From the NCBI RefSeq assembly GCF_964204645.1, contig NC_134035.1, positions 4,214,501 to 4,278,500 of the forward strand: a stretch of 64,000 nt of DNA, in the 5' to 3' direction. Source of the stretch: Tubulanus polymorphus. Lineage: Eukaryota; Nemertea; Palaeonemertea; Tubulaniformes; Tubulanidae. Below, piece by piece: positions 1 through 10,969 of the stretch. The notes under the pieces were generated by a model, which worked only from the letters and a program-made list of their open reading frames with translations, was not told the origin of the DNA and did not search any database. The position numbers and the translations under genes are program-made. Each line of letters opens with the position of its first letter. Positions within the stretch are counted from its first letter, which is position 1.

Positions 1-202
1 GCACAATCGGGTCCCCGGGGGGTGTCTTAAGACGATCGAGTCACTCCAACGCATCGCATCAAGCGAGCGCGCGCGCGATCAACATAACACTTAAAATCTG
101 TCACGCGTCGTGATATGAACACTCGAATATAACTCACAGCGGAATGCAATCTGAAACGATGGCCGAACTTTCGAGAAAAAAACTTTCATGAAATATGGAT
201 AA

Positions 203-467
203 AAATCACGGTCCGCAGGTGCATTCGGCGACCGGTTCCGTCGCGTTTTCGAAGCTCTAGATTCCGAACACGTTCGCTTTCAACGCGTTATTCGGAACGG
301 TCCTGGTGGGATTAGAGCGACGTTCTGCTGCGCGGCTTTACTCGTATCAACTCTGCTCTTTTTTCGGCAATCGGCTGAAACGTACCCGGAGCACGTGCCT
401 CGAGTTAACGAGTACTCTCCGTGTTCGAAAGTGTGTGGCAAGCGAGGATTCCGCTTGAATCAGCCAG
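203..467 (+). CDS. possible internal coding exon with hydrophobic segment and CSxxCG motif
   Basis: The frame is open from 203 to about 570 and contains no methionine before a possible donor at 467/468 (CCAG then GTGGCG), so it could only be an internal exon. In order it encodes a basic stretch, a hydrophobic segment (FCCAALLVSTLLFF, about nt 323-364), a short linker, and then YSPCSKVCGKRGFR (about nt 410-451). The last part resembles the WSxCSxxCGxGxxxR core of thrombospondin type 1 repeats, although the tryptophan position is tyrosine. Third codon positions are C/G-rich. The likeness to a membrane or secreted protein is inference. No convincing acceptor with a pyrimidine tract is visible; the best is a weak CAG at 216-218. 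The frame may be fortuitous. Confidence 0.28.
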
Positions 468-569
468 GTGGCGCTATCGTGCATTGGACACTACATAATT
501 TATTCATATGCATGTATTTCTACATCCTTTATACAATTAGTATTGTCAGGATGAATAAGGATATCTTAT

Positions 570-1380
570 AATGCTGGATTTCCTCTCAGATTCAATTCGG
601 TAAAATCGATCCATAACTTTTGAAATTCTAGGTCAATAATGAAGCTGATGAATCTGAGTTCATCATAAGACATTATATTCCGATGTTCGCGCCATGCGCG
701 GAGGCTAAAATGATATTTATGATTTTCTTTTTAGAATTAAGATAAAAATTTCAATCGAAAATCGATATCCATTTCACTCCAACCATAAGAATGGCGTATA
801 GGGGCAAAATTGATGAATGATAATTATGGAGGATGTAAGTCATCTAGTGGCATAGCTGGTGACATGGGGTATTTATTAATTACGCAAACGATTCTAAGAT
901 AGGATAGTTCATGAGTAGGAATGTTTATGCACAACACGCTTCAGTCGCCTCGTTGTTTTTTCTCTATCATACGTGGAGGCTTCTCGTGATCTTCGCGTGT
1001 AATTGTTACGGGAGATATAACCGTATACCGGACACTTAATCAAAGGCCGAAAAATCGAGTGAGTTACTGATGGCTAATAAGCAGTTCTTGACCGATAGCC
1101 TTTATAGTATAGTCTCCGATAGCTAGTGGCGTATTGACGCAATCCGCGCCGCTAATGACAGATAGCTGCGTCATCGCGTATACTCAGTTGCCCGGCCAGA
1201 CGACTTCGTGCGCGCGGGACGGGACGCGGTATTAGGGCGGATGATTGGAAATTGATTCCCGTTTTATCCCCATCGCGATTCTCGGCCGATAAAAGCCACA
1301 CGAAATGATTAGTAGCTTTTCTTCGGCGAGTTATGAATAACGTCGTCCGTAAGTTAAAAGGACAGACAGACAGACGGTCG
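570..1380. other. no recognisable feature
   Basis: AT-rich sequence with stops in all frames. I see no exon, RNA gene or clear repeat here. Confidence 0.5.
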
Positions 1381-1384
1381 TTCG

Positions 1385-1593
1385 GTCGGTGATGTTCGGT
1401 CGATTCCGGCTGTACTCGGGAATTCATCTTCCGATCGGCGAATAACAAAGATAATAGTTGAATGATGATAATCGATAATCTAATTAACGATTCAAAAATG
1501 ATGATTTGATGATGATAATCAAATGAAACGTTCACGAGAAAGGTATGCGCGATCGGAAATGTTCGGCCGATTCCGTATGTACTCGGGAATTCC
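1385..1593. repeat. short imperfect direct repeat pair
   Basis: Two copies of about 45 bp lie at 1385-1430 and 1553-1593. They share ATGTTCGG, CGATTCCG and TGTACTCGGGAATTC. The spacer is AT-rich and holds TGATGATAATC-type simple sequence. Confidence 0.6.
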
Positions 1594-1599
1594 TTGCGT

Positions 1600-2740
1600 C
1601 AAATTTCTGGGTTGTCTGTTTTATAGGCTAAGTGTTACATCTAAGTATTCTGTCATATTTCACGAATATTGATTCGCGTTCAAAGAAGTAAAGAGCTCGA
1701 AGCGTCGGTATAAATCTATAAACGATACTGTCCACACAAATACCTATTAGATTCGGCGTCTACTCAATCTATGCCACAACCGATCGACGCTTACTGTTTT
1801 TATTGGTCGAAAGTTTCGAAAAGTGATTCGTAATTTCTTTCTTAGTTTTACGAAGTAAACGGGTACTTATAGACCGTCTAACTTCAACAACATAGAATTA
1901 GAACATAGAATTTTAGCTTCCACGTAAACGACACGCGCTTCTGTATATTTTCCGTTTAAAAGTTTCCTATTGACCATAAATATTTTTGATGCTCAAATAG
2001 AAAATCGTCCCTCTTTTCTATTTCATTGATTGATTTATATAGTTTATTGGCTTCGATCGGTTGATTTTGATATCGATTTGAGGTGAACTTTATGTCCCTC
2101 ATAATATTATAAACCCACCACACCTGCCGGGAACGGAATTGAGGATTTTACAAACTAGCTATTTTTACCTTATTCGGATTCTGCTAGCAAGAGTTCCGCG
2201 CAGGCGGAATGGCGCCATCAGCCGTTATTAATTGAATTAGGAGACCATAACCATATAGTGATCAAACAAGGCCATAAAATAAAAGATCATGACCCTAGCG
2301 ATCAAACAAGGCCATGAAATTTCGATATTGTTCTCGGTGAAAACGGGCATAATTTCTGGCGCGCGCGAGTGTAATCCGATCGTGGAGTAATGTTCAATAA
2401 TATTCAATAGAATACGAGCGCATTATCTATAGCGAGTTTTAAACGCGGGCAAACACCGTTAATCGACATCGAGTTGAAACCGAACGCCCTTTAATGCAAT
2501 CGTAAACAATCGGACCTGATTGGATACACTGCTCGAACGGATACACTTGCATCCCGGTCGGCACGTTTATCGTCGCGGTGAATCGAACACCGCGGCGGTG
2601 GCTGTCTATCGTTTTCGGTTGAAATTGTCGACGAATTCCGGATATAAAATGAAAAACAAAAGCAACAATACTAATCTAATCTACAAACTCGATCTCGATG
2701 ATGGCGAGTCCTTCATCGCGAACTCTGCGAACCCGTGGAG
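1600..2740. other. mostly unannotatable; two short repeats
   Basis: A fragment of the repeat family seen at 10851 lies in reverse orientation at about 2107-2142 (ACCACACCTGCCGGGAACG). A short direct repeat with core GATCAAACAAGGCCAT occurs twice between 2250 and 2320. The rest shows nothing I can support. Confidence 0.45.
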
Positions 2741-2742
2741 TA

Positions 2743-2960
2743 AAATTAATAATAATAATAATTATCATTATAATTACTATCATAGCAATGATAATTATAA
2801 TAATGATATTACAATGGTATTCTTCGATATTTCTATGGCGTCTGTTTCATTCAAAAAATGTTCGATTAGTGAAAGCAGCATCTGCAGTCCATACGCTTTA
2901 CAGAATAATGATAATAATAACAATAATAATGATAATAATGATAATAGTAATAATAATTCA
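2743..2960. repeat. AAT/ATA-type simple repeats
   Basis: Two imperfect trinucleotide tracts lie at about 2743-2815 and 2905-2960. They give long Asn or Ile runs in translation. Open frames through this stretch are artefacts of the low-complexity sequence. Confidence 0.75.
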
Positions 2961-2964
2961 TGAT

Positions 2965-5900
2965 ACACAGATCGAATTCTCCACAAACGCCCCTAATACG
3001 CTAATACACGAAGAACTTTATTATTGCAAATATTTTTCCTACTGGTCTTGTTTTCGAATAACATTCGCCTTTCTTCGAACGAAAGATTCTCGATCGATAT
3101 TAAAAATGTCTCTCGTCCCGTTTCTTGGCTATTTTTAGCCCTCGATTCGGAAGCCCGTTTGAACATTTTCTAGGAAACGATTTTCCGCTTTGGAGCTCGT
3201 CTTCTTTTCGATTCTCTTTTTTTGCAATCCAGTCCGATCGAAACTGATCTAATTCGTTCGACGAACGAAATTACTTCTGATTTAACCCGACGACGCGCGA
3301 TATATTGAACTAACCGCGTTTTAGACAGAGTGGGCGATCGCGGCGTTTAAGCCTAACGCGCACGACGCGCCAGGCAAACACGGAAACAAGACACGTGGAC
3401 ATGTTTCCGAGCGTTTCCGAGCGCCGCGTGTGTAGGGCTTTACGAAATCGGCAGTTATTTTGGAGGAAAAAAAAACATTCTTCGCGGTCTCGAACCCTAC
3501 TCAAACCGCCAGTGGAAATAGACGCATCGGAAATGCAAGTCCGCAGTTCGGCGTCTTACGTATCGACGTATAGAAAAAATCAATTGCGCTTTGATGCGAT
3601 CCGCTTAAACAAACGCGTCTTATAGCTGATGATAATTCACGACTGATTACCGTACGCTCGCACGTATGGAATTTTTTTCGACGACGACGAGGAATCCAAG
3701 GAATTGAGGAGGCGGCGGGCGATCTCGCGCCGCCGTCGTCGTTTAGGTCAAAGGAGATGCGCGAAATGCAGATGTGCGTTTCTGCGGGGCATTCGCCGAC
3801 GCCGATCAAAGCCGCGGCCCGTAATTCGACGCTATACACGACAACGCGGTTCTATCGTGGAAACAAACGCCTATTACTCGTGTATATGATAATCTAGACC
3901 GTCTTAATTTCGGCGCCGAGCGGTACGAATTAATTGCTGGCTCGGCTTCCGCGGAATATTGTGAAAGTAAACAATACCGCTGTTTTCCGGCCCCACGATG
4001 ACCGCAACCAGTATTACTTTTGTATGTATGAATGTTGAAATTGTACGGTTTACCCAAATTTCGGAAATTAAGGCAATTTTTACCGTTGATTTATGAGATA
4101 GTTGAGCAGGGGTGGCAACCTACCTGGAAATCAGGCACAAGTCGGGGGATGTTCTTTTCTTAGAATAAGTCCGGGAATAAAAAAAAGCCAAAAATCACGG
4201 AAAAGGCGGGGATATTTTTTGTTGAGATAGTTAGTAAAATCGCGCGTAAAATCAAACAGATTCCGTTTATATCTTACGTATTCAAATGTGTCAATTGATT
4301 GGATTCTTAGCAGGTAGACTTTGGAAAAACAGCTTAATGTCAGAGAAAAAAGTGGTCAACCCGTAAAAGAATGAACGTATTTGACCTTTTATGATATGAA
4401 TTTTTATGACCGTTTTTCAATTAGTGTTATGATTTGTAAACATCCATAAACAAACCCTGTCTGTAACTGAGCATAAAACGAGAAGCCATTCGCATACAAT
4501 TCGAGCACGATTAACAATTGCACGGCAACGACAACGCCCGAAAGGTTAAAAGTTTCCGATTGTTTGTTTCTCGAAACTTTCCTCACGATTGTCATTGATA
4601 ATCATCGATTGTAATCGATTCAGGCCGCGCGTTACTATAAAACTTTTTAACGATCGGCTCCGAGTTGAAAATAGACCCCACGGTTTACGCTTGTTTCGTT
4701 GACGAGATCTAAGCGTTAATAAGATTAAAGTTCTGCAGTTGCACGTATGGCGAGTTTGTCAAAAGGTTGAGTCGATGAAATGGTTTGTTTGATCTTTACG
4801 GGAAAACGTAGCCGTCGACGCTGTAGAGGGCCTGATATTTTCTAATAAGGAAGTTAGCACTGTGTAGAAATATAAAATGAATACACCTATATGATAAATA
4901 TGAATATTGTGAATTATAAAGTTATTAGGATATTGAGTCGTCAAAATCAATTACTATTCATTTGTATGTAAATCATCTCTCTGTATCATTATAATGACAT
5001 TTATTACATCATAATGGGATACCGACACTCACCAGATGGCGCAACTAAACACTGAGTCGTTCATATTTGTATAGCATTATTGTACCTAATACAAGGTCAG
5101 AATAAACTTTATTTTACTGAATTTCATGGTGAAAATCAGTAGATTTTCAATGGGAGAATTTCATTTCACAATAAATATAATATTAAGGTGTATAATTACA
5201 ATGTAGTACATTGACCAAATTCAATTTAGTGAGATCACACCCCCAAGTTTAAAGACTGTACCCCAAATGATTGCGGTGGGCGTCAATTGTCAACGTACAT
5301 GAATACTCAATAATAGTACTTCAATGAAATCTGAATTCAATCTTTTGCAAATTTGCAAACAAGTCACCGGATAGAAGATCCACTTTCTCATTCAGTGTAT
5401 GGTACAGATTTCACTGAAAATTGATTTCGCTAATGAGAAAAATCGATTCGAATTTAATTGAAATGTAGAGGGAAATTGAAACGCGATAACCCGGTGCCAC
5501 TAGCGATCCTGGCGGATAATCGCCGAAACCTCGCTTGCCACTGTAGCATTATTACACATTATTATATATGGATGCGGTTTTCGAAAATCGTTGGAAAGGT
5601 GCAACTTTTTCTTGGTTTAACTCGGTTTCAGTTTCGCCGCTTATTGAAATATTGACGTTTGTCCGGGTGAAGTGTGTAATTTGTGAACAATATCGACGTT
5701 AAAACCTTTAGCCGAGTCTGTGTTTTAAAAGCGAACGATCCGTTCTTTTAATATTCCGAACTATGTTATTCGTAATTATTCGGTGCAGTAACCGTGAGCT
5801 TTTTCCAATTTTTCGATTTCTATACCCGAAAACGCCCTGGCAAATCACGACCGATCTATAACGTTTACGATCTTTGTTTTCCCAGAAAGTGATGGCAAAT

Positions 5901-6800
5901 GGTCGAGATTTACTTTTATGCTTTAAGGTGCGAAAGATCTTGAAATTCTATAGGTTTTGTTGGTTTTGTTTTTTTTTTTTTTACAAAAAAAGTCGGCTGA
6001 TGAAATCCAAAAGAGATACGAAAACTACAGAATAGTTTTGCAGCCGTCTATCGTTTACCGTGATTTATTTTATTTTATTTCTCGAAAAAAAAATTCTGTT
6101 TTCCTGTTTCTACATTTCTCAACTTTCAGGAAAATAAAAGTGAAATAATTCTCAGTCAATTAATTATCAACTTTTCGAATTTGTAACCCAATTTTCAGTA
6201 AAATCTCAATCGTAAACCGATTCACCGGTTCATTGTCTGGTGTTCGGTGACTTGTTAGACAACAGTTTTGGAAGCTTAAGATCCGTGGTGCAGTGTTTAA
6301 TTCAGTGATGGACTTTGCTAGTACACCGCATCGCTGTGTTCCGATGTGTAATGAATAATTAGTTTTTATCTCTAACGAAAAAAAAACAGCACCTGTCAAA
6401 CGCAGTTAGATAGCAATAACTGACCGCAGTTAAGCGGTATAAAAATTACAGAATTTCGGTTTATACATCATAGCGGTATGGCCGTTATTCAACGCACTAG
6501 CCGGTGGAATCTTTAAAAAAATGTTCATATTATCTCCAGCACTTTTAGGGTATTAGTCAGCATTGGAAAGGTGAAGATTTCTAGCCGAAAAGCATACAAT
6601 GCGTCGACGACGCCGCGATACCGATCGATTTTACGCGAATAAGTCGATCTTTTACCGGCCATAATCCAGAAGAGGATTATTTACACCTACAACAGCGCGC
6701 ATAATCCGGCCGCGGATGAACGGAAAATGATCCGGCAGCCTCTAATCATCCTCCCCGTGAACGACGTATCGAACTCGTCATTCGTCGCGATAATCAAACA
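2965..6800. other. no recognisable feature
   Basis: Alternating AT-rich and CpG-containing sequence with homopolymer runs. All frames are short and without recognisable domains. At about 6562-6590 a weak GTGAAGA...GCCGAAAAG arrangement may be a very decayed copy of the hairpin motif described at 59271. Confidence 0.45.
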
Positions 6801-6814
6801 TAACATTATAATTA

Positions 6815-7100
6815 CTTCCTATATATAGAACTATCCGCAAAACGCGACACCAACGTCTCAGCGTTCGGGCTTCTTCGGAGAATCTGCTCGGGCTATGCGA
6901 GAGAGGCAATCAAACCCCGGCAAGCGAGGATGTCCTCATTAAAGCCGATCCCACGATGACCAGACCCCGTACATAGAGAAAATACAGTCATCTGACGTCA
7001 CAGCGCGTCATAATGACAGTCAAGCGGAAGCGGTCGACTTAAGTAAAAAGTCACAATATGACGGCAATTCGACGGCCAATATTACGCGCGTGACGTCCGC
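6815..7100. promoter_or_regulatory. CpG-rich candidate regulatory block with a perfect CRE
   Basis: TGACGTCA, the full palindromic ATF/CREB site, is at 6993-7000. Related half-sites follow at about 7007-7100 (GCGTCAT, AATGACAGTCA, TGACGGC, GTGACGTCC). A CTATATATAG TATA-like sequence lies at about 6820-6830. No coding exon could be tied to it, so enhancer or promoter function is inference. Confidence 0.35.
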
Positions 7101-8265
7101 GCATCAGCTAGCAACCTTCCTAACTCTGGTTCAACCGATAAACTCCAATTCGAAATATTCTAAATTCTGTGACTTCGGATAACGTTTCGCCCCCCTCCTC
7201 CCCCGATGGACTATTAACGCCGTCCTATTCGCTGTCCTCTATTACAAACTAAAATGGCTAAAGGTGGGTTAGTTAGGAGTTTTGCAGGATGATGATACAG
7301 ATTATGATACGATCCGGGAATCGATCGCGCGCTAGAAACCTCGTTAATTATTGACGCGAAATCCGCGTTACTTTTTCAATTCGTTTCCCGACCGAACATT
7401 ATTACAACACGACAGAGAGAGAAAGAGATACTAGAGCGAGTAAACAAGCGTCTCGTTTAGCGAGTCACGTTTCCGAAACGCGTACGTGATTCGCCCGATT
7501 TGAAACTTCGACCGTTTATTAAACTACGTCATCAATGACGTATTCGCTCGCAGCGTTCACACTACCGTTATATAGTTAGACCGTTCCGAAATCGGCCCGT
7601 ACCCGGTTCGGACGAATTTACGGAACGGACCGAACCACCAGGCGCTGTTTACAATCGCGTCGTTGAATTCGCGACGGATATAGTTATCGCCGGTACCTCG
7701 AGATATCGCCACACGAGTATTTCATTTGGAAATCTATATCTTCTAATAGAATATTTAAGAGACCATCGCAGTTTCGCATTAATTTGAAATATGATTTGAG
7801 CTGATTTGAACGAAGGCGTTTCGTTGTAGAAGTCTACATCATTCCTTGATTCAATAATTGCTAAAGGTCACAAGTTATTCAATTTCATACATTGAAACTT
7901 TAATCAGAAAATACTATTATGATTATCCCTGGACCAGCATCAATCACCAGGCGCAATTTTCCTGCCTGATTTTCACTAAAATGTCGACTAATCTATCGTC
8001 ATGAGTTGATAGACTCAATTTGCCTAATCGATTTTTTCTAGAATTCCGTTGTAAACTAATATGAAAAGCGCATTAGGTCTAATCGAAAGAGCACAGAGAA
8101 ATGATTAAAAAGGCAACGTCGATGAAATTCGTTTTTAAATTGAAGTTTAATCCATTGAATAAAAAGATGTTATGTATACGGTGTGACTTGCGCGCATCAA
8201 TGAGACCAAATTTCATTCTCAATGGAAAACGTTTATATTCTTACAGTACAACTACAAAAAAACCT
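7100..8265. other. no recognisable feature
   Basis: CpG-containing sequence up to about 7700, then AT-rich. No exon or repeat could be supported. Confidence 0.45.
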
Positions 8266-8269
8266 TTAT

Positions 8270-8515
8270 ATTTCTACAGAGAAAAACATTAATATTTTCA
8301 TAGGAAAAAAACATTAATGTTTTATAGGAGAAAAATAGTTAATACTCTATAGGAAAAAACATCTCTATGTTTTATAGGAAAAACTTCATATTTCATAGGA
8401 AAAAATGTTTACATTTTTGTTGGAAAAAAACGTTAATGTTTAATAGGAAAAAACTTTTATATTCTATAGGAAAAAAATGTGTATGTTTACATGAAAAACG
8501 TTTACATTTTTAAAG
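8270..8515. repeat. degenerate tandem array, unit about 30 bp
   Basis: About eight diverged units share TATAGGAAAAA followed by an AT-rich half such as ACATTAATGTTT. Spacing varies between 25 and 35 bp. Confidence 0.75.
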
Positions 8516-8519
8516 TAAA

Positions 8520-9625
8520 ACTTATTCAGTGTTTAGTCATTTGCCCATGATTAACAACCAGAGCTGGGCTTCTGCAACGTTTGCGCGCAAATTCCTATCG
8601 TTTCAAAAGCTTTGAGAATATCAACGTATTTTCAACGAAAAATGCTAGCGAAATGATGAACAATATTTTCTACAATACCCGATTAAATAGATTGAATAAA
8701 TCTATGTGTCTCGATGTCTTACACGAGCCTACTTTAAAATGCCTTACACCTGAACGTGATTCGGTTTATTTCGGATGGATCACATTTTTATCAAACCGAT
8801 TCGAGTCGAAACTACAATCGAATATGATAATATGATATCGGTTATTTTTTCTATATCCATATTCAACCGATCGACCCCCGGTTCATCTTGTATTGAACCG
8901 GATACGTTGAAATCCTATCCGTGTTTACCGACGCCAGTTCGAGTAATAACCAGTTTTGAGTTGAGTGCCGCGATTTCCCTCTTCTTAAAACGTATACCTA
9001 AACGTTTTGCCCCGGGCTGAAGCGCAGATTACTCGGCGGTTATCGGGTTACAATGTGTATGTACATTGCGGCTACGTATAAACGATCTGAATTCCAAAAC
9101 GATCTGGATCTAAAATTGTCCAGTATTCATTCTGATAGCTATGATCTCATTTCAAACCCCGAAGGCAGAATTTATAAGGTGTTTGCAGTGACCAGGCAAA
9201 TAAATCAAACGTATTATTACTATGTACTGTACAGTTTAGAAACCAGTCGTTCGATAGTTTGTTTGATCCAACTCAATTCTATTTATTTGTCTTCTGACCA
9301 GGAAAATCCCTACGTAGATTTCACATGTCACTCGCGAGTTGGAAATTCTCTAAGAGTTGTTAATATGAAAAATAAACGCTCCTGTATCCCGCATATATGA
9401 TTTCAAACTTAAGGTCGAATAACTTAAATTCATTAAGTGTTTTCGATAGGTTCATCAAAACGTATCCAAAGTTCATCGATTTCGCAGAAAAAACAATTTT
9501 GTAGTTATATATTCTAGATAATAATATGAAATAAACTTCGTTGTCGATGAAAAAAGACTTTAACGACCAGTAGAAGAATTACATAAACACATAATTTCAA
9601 GTTCGCGAAAGCATAAGTTCGAAAC
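8520..9625. other. no recognisable feature; presumed intron
   Basis: No domain-bearing frame. If the exon at 9630-9861 is real, this is its first downstream intron on the minus strand. No downstream exon was found further left. Confidence 0.4.
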
Positions 9626-9629
9626 TCAC

Positions 9630-9861
9630 CTGACAGTAATCTGTAAGCGGCCTCCAGTTGTTGCCTTCGCATTAATCGATTTCGAACGATTTCCAATAGA
9701 TTTTTCAGCGTCGAGCCCGAGATCTGGCCTTCGTCGTTGTTGATATCGTCGGACTCGGTGTCGGCCAGCGAGCGCACCGGCAGAACCAGCCCGCACAGCA
9801 CGACCACCACCGCCACCGGCAGCAAAACCATCGAAACTTTACCAGTCCGCGTGGCCATCAT
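9630..9861 (-). CDS. first coding exon of a secreted protein or peptide precursor (partial)
   Basis: Translation starts at ATG 9861-9859; a second ATG follows at once. It gives 77 codons before a strong donor (TCAG then GTGAGT; exon ends at 9630, phase 1). Residues 1-32 form a classic signal peptide: a short basic start, the core VLLPVAVVVVLCGLVLPV, then small residues at SLA. After an acidic linker (DTESDDINNDEGQ) comes a basic amphipathic helix, TLKNLLEIVRNRLMRR, ending YRLLS. This layout is typical of peptide-hormone precursors. The helix loosely recalls CRF/DH44-type or egg-laying-hormone-type peptides, but no dibasic/amidation site lies in this exon, so the family is not assigned. The remaining exons should lie to the left and were not found. 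A TATA-like sequence is about 200 bp upstream. Confidence 0.65.
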
Positions 9862-10026
9862 GACGCTTTCTTTTTCGCTAGTATATTTCAGGAACGTGTT
9901 AACGGTTGTGATGTGTTTGCGCGTGTGGTGCTATTTCGCGAAAGCCTGATAGTTTCTCCGTTCGTTGCTGCTGGTCTATCGAGAACGAGAGAGAAAAGAG
10001 TTTTGTTCGGTGCCGTTTGATGACGA

Positions 10027-10066
10027 ATGTTTCGATGCCAGGCGCGTTGCGAACCTATATAAATAC
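10027..10066 (-). promoter_or_regulatory. TATA-like core promoter for the exon at 9861
   Basis: TATTTATATA on the minus strand (10066-10056) lies about 200 bp upstream of the ATG at 9861. An initiator-like CATTCG is about 30 bp downstream of the box. Between them and the ATG lies a pyrimidine-rich leader (CTCTTTTCTCTCTCG). On the plus strand the same bases read TATATAAATA, so orientation rests on the gene context. Confidence 0.4.
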
Positions 10067-10654
10067 AGACCGTGTACTTTTAAATGACGTTGATATCCAT
10101 TTATTATTTCCGCGGCTCGCACCCAATAAACTACCAGGCGCCCACTGTATATTTATTAACGTCGGTTTTCGGGCAATATCGCTATGTAATAATGAGCGCG
10201 CGCGCGTGGTCGTCGTCGAACTTCGGTACAACAATATCGTCGATTCGCGTTCGCACCGTTTTAACTTTATGCGATCGAACCTTGTTTCCGTCATTCGGCG
10301 CGCCGCGCGCTGTGCGCCGTCCAATCAACATTCAGCAGACGCCGCCGCGCATTAGGCGTAATGCGAACAGCCCGAATCAAACGCGTAATAACTCTATGGA
10401 CGGTTGTTGATTGTTTTATTGCCGGGGCCCCGAGCGCGCTCGCGCTAAACAATACTTCGAAACTGATTATATATTCTATTCGATTACGTCGATCTGGACG
10501 TTTGGTCCGCGGTCGTAAACGTTAGAAAAGCGTCGATCTAATGATTACGAAGTATTCGTGCGCGTCCATAAATCGAGCACGTACAACCAGCCGACCGCTT
10601 CATCCTTTTATTACTGAGATTATTATTAATATTGTTCATCATTTCGGTAGATTA

Positions 10655-10745
10655 ATCTTTTATCTGACGAAGCTACGGTTTGTACATTAGTGAAACGAAA
10701 GCTCGTATCTTAAAAATAAAACCAGTTAACCTATAAAGTTATGTC
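10655..10745 (+). repeat. hammerhead-like interspersed repeat, copy 1 (diverged)
   Basis: CTGACGA is at 10664-10670. It is followed by AGCTAC, a long loop, and GAAAGCTCGT starting at 10697, then AGTTAACCTAT near 10725. This is the same order as the better copies at 42.5 and 47.0 kb. The 3' side of the internal stem is mutated (GTGAAAC), so folding is weaker here. Confidence 0.5.
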
Positions 10746-10850
10746 TATCTTCGCGTGTTTTACTGGTTCGACACCGGGTTAACGGAACCGAATTTCCCAA
10801 TTTTGTACTTCGATTAAAACATACATTCTGCCGCCGATCACAATAGCTAT

Positions 10851-10965
10851 ATCTGTACTTCGAGATTTCCGATTTCAAAATTAAACCCCCTGTTTCGCTT
10901 CCGGCAGATGGTGGTGGGTTCGTAAGGGACGCCAAATAAAAAGAAGCAAACGAAATCTACAAATT
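10851..10965 (+). repeat. interspersed repeat with CTTCGATTTCCGATTTC / CCGGCAG core
   Basis: It contains a CTTCG and a TTTCCGATTTCAAAAT segment, a CCCCCTGTTTCGC segment, CCGGCAG, GGTGGGTT, and further on CAAACGAAATCTA. It matches 34868-34975 in reverse orientation, 48321-48385 in part, and a fragment at 2107-2142. The element type is unknown. Confidence 0.65.
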
Positions 10966-10969
10966 GAAT

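Noticed and set aside
9053-9400. 115-codon plus-strand frame
   Set aside because: Low-information composition, no domain, and it lies in the presumed intron of the 9630-9861 gene.
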